Origin: JAWLHU01 sp041690255
GTDB taxonomy: Bacteria > Bacillota > Sulfobacillia > Symbiobacteriales > Symbiobacteriaceae
Direction of reading: 5' to 3'
NCBI GenBank assembly: GCA_041690255.1
Contig: JAWLHU010000016.1
Location: 62,001 to 126,000 of the forward strand
Length of the DNA: 64,000 bases
This document shows, one piece after another, positions 56,477-64,000 of this stretch (positions within the stretch are counted from its first letter, which is position 1; the number at the start of each line of letters is the position of its first letter). The notes below the pieces were generated by a model. That model saw only the letters and a list, made by a program, of their open reading frames with translations, was not told the DNA's origin and made no database searches. Position numbers and translations under genes: made by a program.

Positions 56477-56728
56477 ATGGCCGCCGAGAACGAACAGCGG
56501 ATTGCCGAGCTGAAGGAACAGATCGAGAAGGCCCGACAGCTAAAGTATCGCTATGAGGCCCGGCTGGATGAGCTGCAGCGGCAGCGGGAGCGACTCCTGG
56601 ATGAACTGAAGGAGCTGCAGGTCCGGCCCGAAGACCTGGAGAGCGAGATCCGCCGGCTGCAGACCGAGGTGGACTCCCTGCTGCGCGAGGCCTCCGCACT
56701 CCTGCCGGCCGATCTGCTGCGAGGCTAG
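56477..56728 (+). CDS. Small coiled-coil protein in the split Rad50-like operon
   Basis: The 83-residue protein is almost entirely heptad-like (EQRIAELKEQIEKARQLKYR, LDELQRQRERLLDELKELQV, EIRRLQTEVDSLLREA). It lies directly before the C-terminal ATPase half (three bases between) and after AGGAGG. It could be a separately encoded part of the descending coiled-coil arm of the complex. No other domain is seen. Confidence 0.75.
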   Translation: MAAENEQRIAELKEQIEKARQLKYRYEARLDELQRQRERLLDELKELQVRPEDLESEIRRLQTEVDSLLREASALLPADLLRG

Positions 56729-56731
56729 CCC

Positions 56732-57382
56732 ATGGAGGATCTACAGCTACTGAAGGCCCGCCTGGGGCGCAGCCGCCAGGCTCTCGCCGAGCGGAAGGGA
56801 CAGCAGAAGCGGCTCCTGCAGGACCGGGAGCAGTGCCTGATCCAACTGGAGACGGCTCGAGAGCAGTCGACCGTCTTCGAGCAGGTGATCGTCCTGCTCC
56901 AGCAGACGGCCGAGCATGCTCGGGCCCAGGCGAAGGCGCAGATCGAGATGCTGGTGACCAACACCCTCCGCTCGGTCTTTGGCGAGGACTACCGCTTTCA
57001 GATCGACCTGGTGGAGAAGGCGGGCCGCCCGGAGGCGGAGTTCTACGTCTTCTCCCGCTACGGCGGCGAGGAGTTGCAGAGCCGGCCCCAGGAGTCACGG
57101 GGCGGCGGCGTGGTCGATGTGGTCTCCCTCGGACTGCGCATCGCCATGTTGGAGACCTACCGGCCCCGACTGGAGGGGCCGCTGATCCTGGATGAACCGG
57201 CCAAGCATGTGAGCGACGACTTCATTGCCCCCACCGCCCAGTTCCTGCAGATGATCAGCCAGTACTTCCGGCGGCAGGTGGTCATGGTGACCCACAACCC
57301 GCACCTGGCCGAAACGGCTGAGGTCGCCTATCAGGTGGTCCTGCGCGACGGTGCCTCCCAGGTGAGCCACGTCAAGGCCTGA
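56732..57382 (+). CDS. Rad50/SbcC-like ATPase, C-terminal half
   Basis: The 216-residue protein starts with about 70 residues of coiled coil, then a C-terminal ATPase lobe. Its signature-like segment is SRGGGVVDVVSLGLRIAML (122-140), the Walker B is GPLILDEP (149-156) followed by a D-loop-like AKHVS, and the switch His is in MVTHNPHL (H188). There is no Walker A. It supplies exactly what the protein at 54677-56023 lacks. Together they would make one ABC-type head. The length of the arm here is much shorter than the roughly 255-residue arm of the other half. Confidence 0.85.
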   Translation: MEDLQLLKARLGRSRQALAERKGQQKRLLQDREQCLIQLETAREQSTVFEQVIVLLQQTAEHARAQAKAQIEMLVTNTLRSVFGEDYRFQIDLVEKAGRPEAEFYVFSRYGGEELQSRPQESRGGGVVDVVSLGLRIAMLETYRPRLEGPLILDEPAKHVSDDFIAPTAQFLQMISQYFRRQVVMVTHNPHLAETAEVAYQVVLRDGASQVSHVKA

Positions 57383-57441
57383 TGAGCACCACCACGGGCG
57401 CCGCCACCACCGGCACTGACGCCGCGATCAGCGAGACATGA
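57382..57441 (+). CDS. Possible 19-residue micro-ORF
   Basis: ATG 57382 overlaps the stop of the previous gene (TGATG) and the frame runs to TGA 57439-57441, coding MSTTTGAATTGTDAAISET. The overlap suggests coupled translation, and the stop overlaps an ATG of the next frame. It may be only a translational bridge to the following gene; no function can be proposed. Confidence 0.25.
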   Translation: MSTTTGAATTGTDAAISET

Positions 57442-57455
57442 GGGAGGTCACCGCC

Positions 57456-58577
57456 ATGGACCTGACCCGCTTCCGTGCCCAGTTCCCCGTCACCGAACGG
57501 CTCCTCTTCCTGAACCACGCCTCCGAAGCCCCGATCTCGACCCCGGTCCGGCAGCGGATCAACGAGTACTTAGATGTGGCCGAGGCCGATCCCGACGCCG
57601 CCCCCTTTCTCCCGGCGCTCACCCGGGTGCCCGAACTGCTGAGCCAGTTGCTGGGCGGGTCGCCGGCCGAGTACGCCCTCATGCCCAACACGGCGACCGG
57701 GGTTAACACCGTCGCCCTGGGCCTCGACTGGCAGCCCGGCGACAACGTGGTCCTGCCGGCCGAGGAGTACCCCGCCAACAGCTACCCCTGGCTCAATCTG
57801 CGCCAGCGGGGTGTCGAAGTCCGGGTCGTGCCCCTGGAGAAGAACCTCCGCGTCGATCCGAGCCGGCTCGCCACCTATGTGGATGACCGGACCCGTGTGG
57901 TCGCCGTCTCCGCGGTCGAGTACCTCTCCGGCTTCCGGAACGACCTGCCCCGCCTGAGCGAGATCGCCCATGCCAGGAAGGCCCTCTTCGTGGTGGATGC
58001 GATCCAGGCGGCCGGCGCCCTGCCGATCCATGTGGATGCCGACGGGATCGATGTCCTGGCCGCCGGCGGCTACAAGTGGCTGATGGGCCCGGTCGGCACC
58101 GGATTTGCCTACTTCCGCCGCTCCGCCTGGGAGCGGATCCGCCCGGTCCTGCCCGGCGCCTTCGCCTCGGTGGAGGGTGCGGCCGATGCCGCCGGCGCCT
58201 TCACCCTGCTGCCGACAGCCGGGCGCTACATGACGGGCTGCCTGCCCTTCTCGCTCCACTACGGCTGGACCGCCGGACTGGAGATGCTCCTGGAGGCCGG
58301 GGTGGAGAATATCGCGGCGCAGATCCGGCTTCTGACCGACCGGCTGATCGCCGGGCTCCAACTGAAGGGGATCATCATCGCGACGCCGGTGGGCCGCAAG
58401 GCCGAGCGGTCGGGTATCATCTCCTTCACCCTGGGCAGTCCGGAAGCGAACGAGGCCCTGGTGAAGCGCCTCGCGGGAGAGAAGATCATCATCTCCTTCC
58501 GTGGCGGCCGCTGCCGGGTCAGCCCCCACTTCTACAACACGCCGGCGGATATCGACCGGCTCCTGGAGGCGCTCTAG
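57456..58577 (+). CDS. Aminotransferase class V (cysteine desulfurase-like PLP enzyme)
   Basis: The 373-residue fold-type I PLP enzyme shows FLNHASEAPISTPVRQRI at the start, the PLP-contact region MPNTATGVNTVALGLDW, VVDAIQAAGALPIHVD and the Schiff-base Lys in AAGGYKWLMGPVGTGF near residue 208. It belongs to the SufS/isopenicillin N epimerase-like group; a mobile-loop catalytic Cys cannot be assigned with confidence, so cysteine desulfurase activity is uncertain. GGGAGG favours ATG 57456 over 57438. It is followed one base later by a Cys/Met PLP enzyme. Confidence 0.85.
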   Translation: MDLTRFRAQFPVTERLLFLNHASEAPISTPVRQRINEYLDVAEADPDAAPFLPALTRVPELLSQLLGGSPAEYALMPNTATGVNTVALGLDWQPGDNVVLPAEEYPANSYPWLNLRQRGVEVRVVPLEKNLRVDPSRLATYVDDRTRVVAVSAVEYLSGFRNDLPRLSEIAHARKALFVVDAIQAAGALPIHVDADGIDVLAAGGYKWLMGPVGTGFAYFRRSAWERIRPVLPGAFASVEGAADAAGAFTLLPTAGRYMTGCLPFSLHYGWTAGLEMLLEAGVENIAAQIRLLTDRLIAGLQLKGIIIATPVGRKAERSGIISFTLGSPEANEALVKRLAGEKIIISFRGGRCRVSPHFYNTPADIDRLLEAL

Positions 58578-58578
58578 C

Positions 58579-59739
58579 ATGGGTGGCAAGCAGTTTGAGA
58601 CCCGGGCCGCCCACGTCGGCAAGATCGATGTTCCCACGGCCACTCGCCCGGCAGCCCTGCCCATCTACCAGACCTCGGTCTGGTCCTTCCCCGACCTCGA
58701 CACGGTGGAGGCGGTCCAGACCGGCCAGACGAAGGCCTACCTTTACGCCCGCATGGGCCAGCCCAATGCCGAGGCGCTGGAGCAGGCCTACGCCGACCTG
58801 GAGGGTGGCGAGGCGGCGGTCTCCGCGGCCACCGGGATGGGCGTGATCTTCGCCGTCCTCTTCGCCATGCTGGAGCCGGGAAGCCACGCCATCGTCACCC
58901 GGGAGATCTACGGCGGCACCTTCGCCCTGCTGGAGCAGGAGTTCGCCCGCTACCAGATCCGGACCAGTTACGTGGACACCAATGACCTCGCAGCGGTGGC
59001 GGCGGCGATCCGGCCGGAGACCCGGCTGGTCTACACGGAATCGATCTCCAACCCGGTGGTCACCGTGGCCGACATCCCCGCCCTGGCCGCCCTCTGCCGG
59101 GAGCGTGGCCTGAGGTTAGTGGTGGACAACACCTTCGCCTCGCCCTATATCCTCCGGCCGCTGGAGCACGGCGCACACGTAACCATCTCCAGTGCGACCA
59201 AGTTCCTGGGCGGTCACGCCGACCTCATGGCCGGTGTGGCTGCAGGCGACAAGGCGATCATGGAGCAGGTGCGGCGAACCCTCGTCCTGAACGGCGCCAT
59301 GCTCGATCCCTTCGCCGCCTGGCTGACCGTCCGGGGGATCAAGACCCTGCATCTGCGGGTGGAGCGGCAGTCCAGCAACGCCCTGGCCCTCGCCCGCTTC
59401 CTGGCCGGGCACCCGGAGGTGGAGCGAGTCCACTACCCCGGCCTGAACGGCCATCCCCTGCTGCCGAACGGCGCCGGGGCGATGCTCTCCTTCGTCGTCC
59501 GCGGCGGTCTGGCCGGTGCCAACCGGGCGATCCGGTCGCTCAAGCTGGCCGAGTTCCTGCCCTCCCTGGGCGATGTGACCACCTCGGTCTCCCACCCGAC
59601 CCTGACCAGCCACCGGGCCATGTCCCAAGCCCAGCGGGTGGAGCTTGGCATCGTGGATGGTCTGATCCGGGTGAACGCGGGCACCGAGGCGGCGGCCGAT
59701 ATCATTGCCGACTTCGCCCAGGCGCTGGAGCAGGCCTAG
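58579..59739 (+). CDS. Cys/Met-metabolism PLP enzyme (cystathionine gamma-lyase/methionine gamma-lyase family)
   Basis: The 386-residue protein has the family pattern: TRAAHVGK, PIYQTSVWSFPD, YARMGQPNAEALEQAYADLE, ATGMGVIFAVLFAML, VVDNTFASPYILRPLEHGAH and the PLP Lys in ISSATKFLGGHADLMAG near residue 208. It acts on cystathionine, homocysteine, methionine or O-acylhomoserine; which one cannot be told by eye. ATG 58579 is one base after the upstream stop, so both PLP enzymes are co-expressed in sulfur amino acid metabolism. Confidence 0.92.
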   Translation: MGGKQFETRAAHVGKIDVPTATRPAALPIYQTSVWSFPDLDTVEAVQTGQTKAYLYARMGQPNAEALEQAYADLEGGEAAVSAATGMGVIFAVLFAMLEPGSHAIVTREIYGGTFALLEQEFARYQIRTSYVDTNDLAAVAAAIRPETRLVYTESISNPVVTVADIPALAALCRERGLRLVVDNTFASPYILRPLEHGAHVTISSATKFLGGHADLMAGVAAGDKAIMEQVRRTLVLNGAMLDPFAAWLTVRGIKTLHLRVERQSSNALALARFLAGHPEVERVHYPGLNGHPLLPNGAGAMLSFVVRGGLAGANRAIRSLKLAEFLPSLGDVTTSVSHPTLTSHRAMSQAQRVELGIVDGLIRVNAGTEAAADIIADFAQALEQA

Positions 59740-59767
59740 ACTCTCCGGGCCCCACAAGCCCCTCCGC

Positions 59768-59799
59768 AGCCCCGCCGGCAACGGTGGGGCTTCTTCCTT
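59768..59799 (+). terminator. Terminator before the ger operon
   Basis: AGCCCCGCCG (59768-59777) pairs with CGGTGGGGCT (59782-59791), one G-T wobble, with a GCAA tetraloop, then TCTTCCTT. Confidence 0.82.
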
Positions 59800-59850
59800 G
59801 CATAGCCTGCCGCGCCAAGAGCCACCATGAGAGGAGGGAGGTGGTCAAAC

Positions 59851-61404
59851 ATGCCGGCAGCGGGTCGGGAGGAGCAGGTGTACAGCGGCGACTTGCAGCA
59901 GGCCCACCACTTCTTCAAGGTCGGAATCGGCCAGAGCGACGACTTTCGTGTCCGGGAGTTCCGCCTGGGCGGCCCCACGGGGCCGAAGGCCATGCTGGTC
60001 TACCTGGAGCGTATGATCAGCGACAGCCTTCTGGATGAGCAGATCATCGAGCCGGCCATGCACTTCGGTGAGCCTGCCGCACAGGACCTCCCCAATGCCG
60101 CCCGGATCCTGGCCGAGTCGCTCACCACCCGGGCGAATGTCAAGCGTTCTCGCTCCATGCACACAGCCGAGAAGGCTGTGCTGGACGCCGGCGTCTGCCT
60201 CTTTGTCGACGGCTGTGCCGAGTTCCTCATGCTCGATGTGACCGGCTTCCCCGAGCGGGGGATTGGCCAGCCCGCCACCGAGCACTCCGTACGCGGCTCC
60301 CGCGAGGGCATGACCGAGGTCCTGCTGACCAACCTGACCATGATCCGGCGCCGGGTGAAGGACCGGAGCCTGCGGATCAAGTTCCTGCGGGTCGGGACCA
60401 AGAGCAACACCCGTGTGGCGGTCATCTACATAGACGGGGTCGCCAACCCCGCCGTAATTAGGGAGGTCCACCGGCGTCTGAAGGCGATTCCGATCGACCA
60501 GGTTCAGGGGATCCAGACGCTCGAGGAGTTCCTGGTGGATCACCCGTTCACCCCGTTTCCGCTCCTGCGCTCCACGGAGCGGCCCGACGAGGTGGCCCGC
60601 CAGCTCACCTCCGGCAAGGTGGTGATCATGGCCGACAACTCCCCCTTCACGATCTCTGCCCCCTCGGTCCTCATGGACTTCTATCAGACCATGGATGACT
60701 ACCACTTCGGCTTCTGGGGCGCCTCCATGATCCGCATTGTGCGCCTGATCGGCTGGCTGCTCACCCTCTACCTGCCGGCGATCTACATTGCCCTGATCGC
60801 CGTCAACCCGGAGATGGTCCCGAACAAGCTGGCGCTCACCATCGCGGCGACCCGCGAAGGGCTCCCCTTTCCGCCCATGGTCGAGGTGCTGGTCATTGAG
60901 GTCCTACTCGAGCTGATCCGGGAGGCGGCGCTCCGCCTGCCGCAACCGCTGGGCACGACCATTGGTGTGGTCGGCGGCATTGTGGTGGGGGAGGCGATCG
61001 TCGCGGCCGGGCTGATCAGTCCGCTCATGATCATCTTCGCGGCTACCACCATGCTCGCATCCTTCACCTCGCCGACCCTTGACATCAACTTCTCGTGGCG
61101 CCTCATGAAGTGGCTGTTGATCGCCCTGGCCCAGATTTTCGGCCTGCTGGGGATCATTGTGGGGAGTACCGCCCTCTTTGGCCACCTGGCGGCGCTCTCC
61201 TCCTTCGGGGTCCCCTACCTCGCACCGGTCGCCCCCATGAAGCCCGGCGACCTGGGCGATACGCTCGTGCGGCTGCCGTATTGGGCGCTTCGTTTCCGGC
61301 CCCAGCATCTCCGGCCGGTGGACCGAAAGCGGTCGGGCTCCTACGAGCATGCAGAGCAGTTCCCCGAGCTGGCGGAGGCACAGCAGGAGGCCCGTGACCC
61401 ATGA
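59851..61404 (+). CDS. gerA: Spore germination protein GerA family (A subunit)
   Basis: The 517-residue protein has the GerA soluble N-terminal region (residues 1-290, with SREGMTEVLLTNLTMIRRRV and GTKSNTRVAVIYIDG) and a membrane part with about five helices (LIGWLLTLYLPAIYIALIAV, TTIGVVGGIVVGEAIVAAGL). It is the A subunit of a germinant receptor in the spore inner membrane. A long purine-rich GGAGGGAGGTGG supports ATG 59851. It overlaps gerC by ATGA. Expression in the forespore is expected, but I see no clear sigma-G promoter. Confidence 0.95.
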   Translation: MPAAGREEQVYSGDLQQAHHFFKVGIGQSDDFRVREFRLGGPTGPKAMLVYLERMISDSLLDEQIIEPAMHFGEPAAQDLPNAARILAESLTTRANVKRSRSMHTAEKAVLDAGVCLFVDGCAEFLMLDVTGFPERGIGQPATEHSVRGSREGMTEVLLTNLTMIRRRVKDRSLRIKFLRVGTKSNTRVAVIYIDGVANPAVIREVHRRLKAIPIDQVQGIQTLEEFLVDHPFTPFPLLRSTERPDEVARQLTSGKVVIMADNSPFTISAPSVLMDFYQTMDDYHFGFWGASMIRIVRLIGWLLTLYLPAIYIALIAVNPEMVPNKLALTIAATREGLPFPPMVEVLVIEVLLELIREAALRLPQPLGTTIGVVGGIVVGEAIVAAGLISPLMIIFAATTMLASFTSPTLDINFSWRLMKWLLIALAQIFGLLGIIVGSTALFGHLAALSSFGVPYLAPVAPMKPGDLGDTLVRLPYWALRFRPQHLRPVDRKRSGSYEHAEQFPELAEAQQEARDP

Positions 61405-62534
61405 GCGTACAGAAGGGGCTGATCCTGCTGCTTCTGGTCGCCCTCACCCTGCCCCTGGCCGGCTGCTGGGATAACCGGGAACCGCAACTCCGGGCCTATG
61501 TCCTGGGCATGGCCATCGATCCGGACCCGGAGGAGCAGGAGCGGATCATTGTCTCCCTCCAACTGCCCGTCCCCAAGGCGGCGGGGCGGGGCAAGGAGGG
61601 AGGTGGCGGAGGTGGAGGGGAAGGGGAGCAGTACTTCCTGGTAGAGGGCCGGGGTGAGAGCGTCATCACCGCCGTGCAGAGAGCACAGGACCGGGTCAGC
61701 CGGGAGCTCTTCTTCGGGCAGATGCGGGCGATCGTCCTCTCCAGCCAGCTCACCGGGCAGCAGCTCGAACATATCATGATCGGTCTGCGCAACAACCCGG
61801 ATATTGAGGACACGGTCTACCTGGCGGTCACGGCGGAGAGCGCAGCGGATGCGCTCCGCCTGGAGACTCGTCTGGAGCGGCTGCCGGCGCTCTTCTTCAA
61901 CAGCGTCTTTGAGGCGGTCCGGCGGACGACCGTCTCCGAACCGGTTCAGCTCTGGCAGTTCTGGCGGGCGCAGGAGACCAGTGGCTGGGAGCCGGTGATC
62001 CCCCGTGTGGAGCAGGTGGAGAAGAACGAGATGAAGGTGAGTGGCCTGGCTGCCTACCAGGGGTATCAGTTCGTCGGCTTCCTCAGCGAGGAGGAGTCGC
62101 AGGGCTATCTCTGGCTCCAGGGCAGAACCCGGAGCCGGTCGCTGGAGGTCGTCACGCCGGAGGGAGTGAGCACCGTTCGCAGCCTCTGGGTCTCCTCGCG
62201 GGTTGATCTTCGCTTCGAGGGGAACCGACCCGTCTTTCGGGTCGGCGTGAGTGTCAACGGCGAGGTCGCCCTGCCCCTGCACCATGGGACGGGCGATCTC
62301 CGGGAGATGGAGTTGATTACCGCCGCCACGCAGAAGCGGGTCCGGGCACAGGTGGACGCGGCGATCCACCGGATCCAGCAGGAGCTGCGGACCGATCTCT
62401 TCGGATTCGGCAAGCGGATCTACTACCAGCACCCCCGCTACTTCGCCGCTGTGGACTGGGCGGAGCACTTTCCCACCCTGAAGATCGAGCCGGTGGTCCA
62501 GGTCTCATTGCGCCGAAAAGGGGCAATGCACTAG
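61401..62534 (+). CDS. gerC: Spore germination lipoprotein, Ger(x)C family
   Basis: The 377-residue protein has a lipoprotein signal ending LPLAGCWDNRE (lipobox Cys near residue 20; the CWDNRE motif is diagnostic of GerC). The mature part follows the Ger(x)C pattern, with a Gly-rich insertion (RGKEGGGGGGGEGEQ) near residue 60 and HPRYFAAVDWAEHFPTL near the end. It is the C subunit of the germinant receptor. It starts in the gerA stop codon. Confidence 0.95.
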   Translation: MSVQKGLILLLLVALTLPLAGCWDNREPQLRAYVLGMAIDPDPEEQERIIVSLQLPVPKAAGRGKEGGGGGGGEGEQYFLVEGRGESVITAVQRAQDRVSRELFFGQMRAIVLSSQLTGQQLEHIMIGLRNNPDIEDTVYLAVTAESAADALRLETRLERLPALFFNSVFEAVRRTTVSEPVQLWQFWRAQETSGWEPVIPRVEQVEKNEMKVSGLAAYQGYQFVGFLSEEESQGYLWLQGRTRSRSLEVVTPEGVSTVRSLWVSSRVDLRFEGNRPVFRVGVSVNGEVALPLHHGTGDLREMELITAATQKRVRAQVDAAIHRIQQELRTDLFGFGKRIYYQHPRYFAAVDWAEHFPTLKIEPVVQVSLRRKGAMH

Positions 62535-62544
62535 GAGGAAAGTC

Positions 62545-63651
62545 ATGAACCAGAGGGAGCGGATCTCGGAGTATCAGCTTGCCGTCCTGATCGGGGCCGG
62601 GTTCGTGGAACTGGGGCTCTACTCCTTTCCGCGCGACGTGGCGGAGGTGGGCGGGCGGCAACACTTCCTGACGATCGGGCTGCTCCTGCTCCTTGGTCTG
62701 ATCTCCGCCTGGATCCTCGTCGCCGTTACCCTCTACTTCGGTCGCCGGTCGGCGGTGGAGATCGTGCTGGATGTCATGGGCAGGCCCCTGGGGTTGATCA
62801 TGTCCGCGGCGGCAATCGCCTATCACCTGTTCCTGGGGGCAATCTGCCTCCGCTACTTCACCGATCTCATGAACACCTACTTCCTGCCCAGGACGCCACC
62901 GGAAGCGGTGATGCTCCTGGTGATCCTGGCTGTCGTCTTCGTTGTCGGCCAGGGCATGGCGGCGACCGCCCGGTTTGCGACGGCCATGGTCCCTCTCTTC
63001 GTTGGGGTCGTGCTGGTGGCCTATCTGTTGGTCACCTACAAGATCAGCGAATGGGGGGCCGTCTTTCCGGCGGTGGAGCTCTGGCCGCCTACGTTTCTAC
63101 TTGGCACCGCCAAGATCATCTACCTGATCGTGGGGTTGGAGACGATCGCCTTCCTCCTCCCCATGGTCGGGAAGGTGACCCGCCCCTACTTCTGGGTCTC
63201 GGTCCCCATGTTGGTCAACGGCGTTGTGCTCCTCGTGATCATCGTCGTCACCTACGGGGTGATGGGGATCGAGCCGGTTGCCCAACTGCAGTACCCCGGC
63301 GTGGCAGTGCTGCGGACCCTCCGCCTGCCCGGGCTGCTGGTGGAGCGGACGGGCGCCCTGATCGCCCTGGCCTGGACGGTCCTGAAGATCGGCTATCTGG
63401 CCGTCCGGTTCACCACCGTACCCATGGCGCTCTGCTCCTGCTTCGGGCTCTCGGTCTCCCGGTTTCGGATCTTCCTGTTGCCCGTGGCGGTCCTGGTCTT
63501 CTTTATCGCTCGCTGGCCGGCCAACACGGTGGAGGTCGCGGCCTTGTTGGAGGACTGGGTCGGGCCGCTGGGGCTGGCGGCAAACGTCGGCTTCGCCCTC
63601 TTGATCTGGCTGGTCGGCTGGGCCAGGGGGAAGGGGGTGAACCAGGCGTGA
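62545..63651 (+). CDS. gerB: Spore germination permease GerB (endospore germination permease)
   Basis: The 368-residue protein has ten membrane helices in the amino acid permease-like GerB pattern: QRERISEYQLAVLIGAGFVE, VEIVLDVMGRPLGLIMSAAA, LIVGLETIAFLLPMVGKVTR and FGLSVSRFRIFLLPVAVLVF. It is the B subunit, thought to bind germinant amino acids or sugars. AGGAGG precedes ATG 62545. It overlaps the next small gene by GTGA. Confidence 0.93.
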   Translation: MNQRERISEYQLAVLIGAGFVELGLYSFPRDVAEVGGRQHFLTIGLLLLLGLISAWILVAVTLYFGRRSAVEIVLDVMGRPLGLIMSAAAIAYHLFLGAICLRYFTDLMNTYFLPRTPPEAVMLLVILAVVFVVGQGMAATARFATAMVPLFVGVVLVAYLLVTYKISEWGAVFPAVELWPPTFLLGTAKIIYLIVGLETIAFLLPMVGKVTRPYFWVSVPMLVNGVVLLVIIVVTYGVMGIEPVAQLQYPGVAVLRTLRLPGLLVERTGALIALAWTVLKIGYLAVRFTTVPMALCSCFGLSVSRFRIFLLPVAVLVFFIARWPANTVEVAALLEDWVGPLGLAANVGFALLIWLVGWARGKGVNQA

Positions 63652-63917
63652 CCGCATCACTGGTCGTCTTCGGCGTGGTGTTCGCCCTCCTCTGGGTCCT
63701 GGACCAACGTTATCACCTGGTCCGGTCCTTTCTGGGTCCCTGGCGCCACTTCACCATCTTCCATGTCGCCCTGCTCTGCAGCGCTGCGGTCACCATGGAT
63801 CGGGTACTGGTCCAGATCGGCCCCCGGGTGGTCTACGGGATCTACCTGATCGCCGGTGTGGCCGGCGTGTTCTGGGCCGGACTACTGGCCAGGCAGGAAA
63901 ACCAGGAGCGTGGATGA
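63648..63917 (+). CDS. Small membrane protein at the end of the ger operon
   Basis: The 89-residue product begins at GTG 63648 within the gerB stop codon. It has three hydrophobic helices (SLVVFGVVFALLWVLD, FTIFHVALLCSAAVTM, VVYGIYLIAGVAGVFWAGLL) and ends in a charged tail. Small extra membrane subunits (GerD-unrelated, D-subunit-like two-helix proteins) are known for some receptors; whether this is one is inference. Confidence 0.7.
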   Translation: MTASLVVFGVVFALLWVLDQRYHLVRSFLGPWRHFTIFHVALLCSAAVTMDRVLVQIGPRVVYGIYLIAGVAGVFWAGLLARQENQERG

Positions 63918-63930
63918 TATACTGGAAGGT

Positions 63931-64000
63931 ATGAAGAGTAATACCTATCATCGTGATTTCGATGTGATCGTGATTGGCGGTGGCCCGGCAGGGCTTATGG
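63931..64000 (+). CDS. Flavoprotein (NAD(P)/FAD-dependent oxidoreductase), N-terminal fragment
   Basis: The frame from ATG 63931 runs off the window and encodes MKSNTYHRDFDVIVIGGGPA followed by GLM, the beta-alpha-beta dinucleotide fold of FAD enzymes; GGGPAGLMA is typical of the HI0933/BaiN-like group. TATACT (63918-63923) followed by GG lies seven bases before the ATG; if it is the -10, the transcript would have almost no leader. GGAAGG one base before the ATG is too close for normal use. Confidence 0.7.
   Translation, partial: MKSNTYHRDFDVIVIGGGPAGLM

Noticed and set aside
57456..58577. Firm assignment as SufS cysteine desulfurase
   Set aside because: The fold and PLP Lys fit, but no catalytic Cys loop could be placed with confidence and no sufBCD or iscU genes are near.

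Overview
The window reads as a chromosome segment of a GC-rich, endospore-forming member of the Firmicutes (Bacillota). The evidence is a GerA/GerC/GerB germinant-receptor operon at the right end, bacillithiol genes (bshB1, bshA), Firmicute-type MrfA/MrfB repair genes, a GAACN4GTTC LexA box, and strong GGAGG ribosome sites before almost every gene. A tungsten/molybdenum aldehyde ferredoxin oxidoreductase, an Ahb/NirJ-type heme radical SAM enzyme, an NO-stress di-iron protein and an in-frame UGA selenoprotein point to an organism with low-oxygen, selenium-using metabolism. A Symbiobacterium-like lineage would fit, but this is inference from gene content only.

Left part (1-17.8 kb): the end of spermidine synthase; divergent ric and ahbD-like genes with a CRP/FNR-like palindrome between them; a decayed lipoprotein gene; a drug/metabolite exporter; a secreted copper-amine-oxidase-N-domain protein; a NodB-fold protein; an MBL hydrolase. 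Then comes the repair operon mrfA - selW-like selenoprotein - mrfB (minus strand), back to back with bshB1-bshA-LLM flavin oxidoreductase (plus strand), and a LysR-amidase pair.

Middle part (17.8-45.6 kb): an SDR and an ABC system that share an unusually similar promoter segment; rimO and ybaK; a 27-copy 11-bp tandem array; an ABC-2 exporter next to a LiaRS-like two-component system; a membrane M28 peptidase; an alarmone-synthetase-like protein; a two-gene FtsH-type protease whose outer domain may be separately encoded; cinA; a glycolytic operon (ROK regulator, gap, mgsA, fba); a DEAD-box RNA helicase; and several surface, membrane or unknown proteins.

Right part (45.6-64 kb): an AOR - ferredoxin - MoaD-like set; an S41 lipoprotein; two tandem related coiled-coil proteins; the thpR-recA-recX SOS region running into an Mre11-like nuclease and what looks like a Rad50/SbcC ATPase split into two polypeptides, with a Nudix hydrolase and a small coiled-coil protein encoded between the halves; two PLP enzymes of sulfur amino acid metabolism; the ger operon; and the first codons of a flavoprotein.

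The most notable observations are the selenocysteine gene at 9666-9893, whose UGA is followed by a GGUCU-loop SECIS hairpin, and the split Rad50-like operon at 53643-57382.
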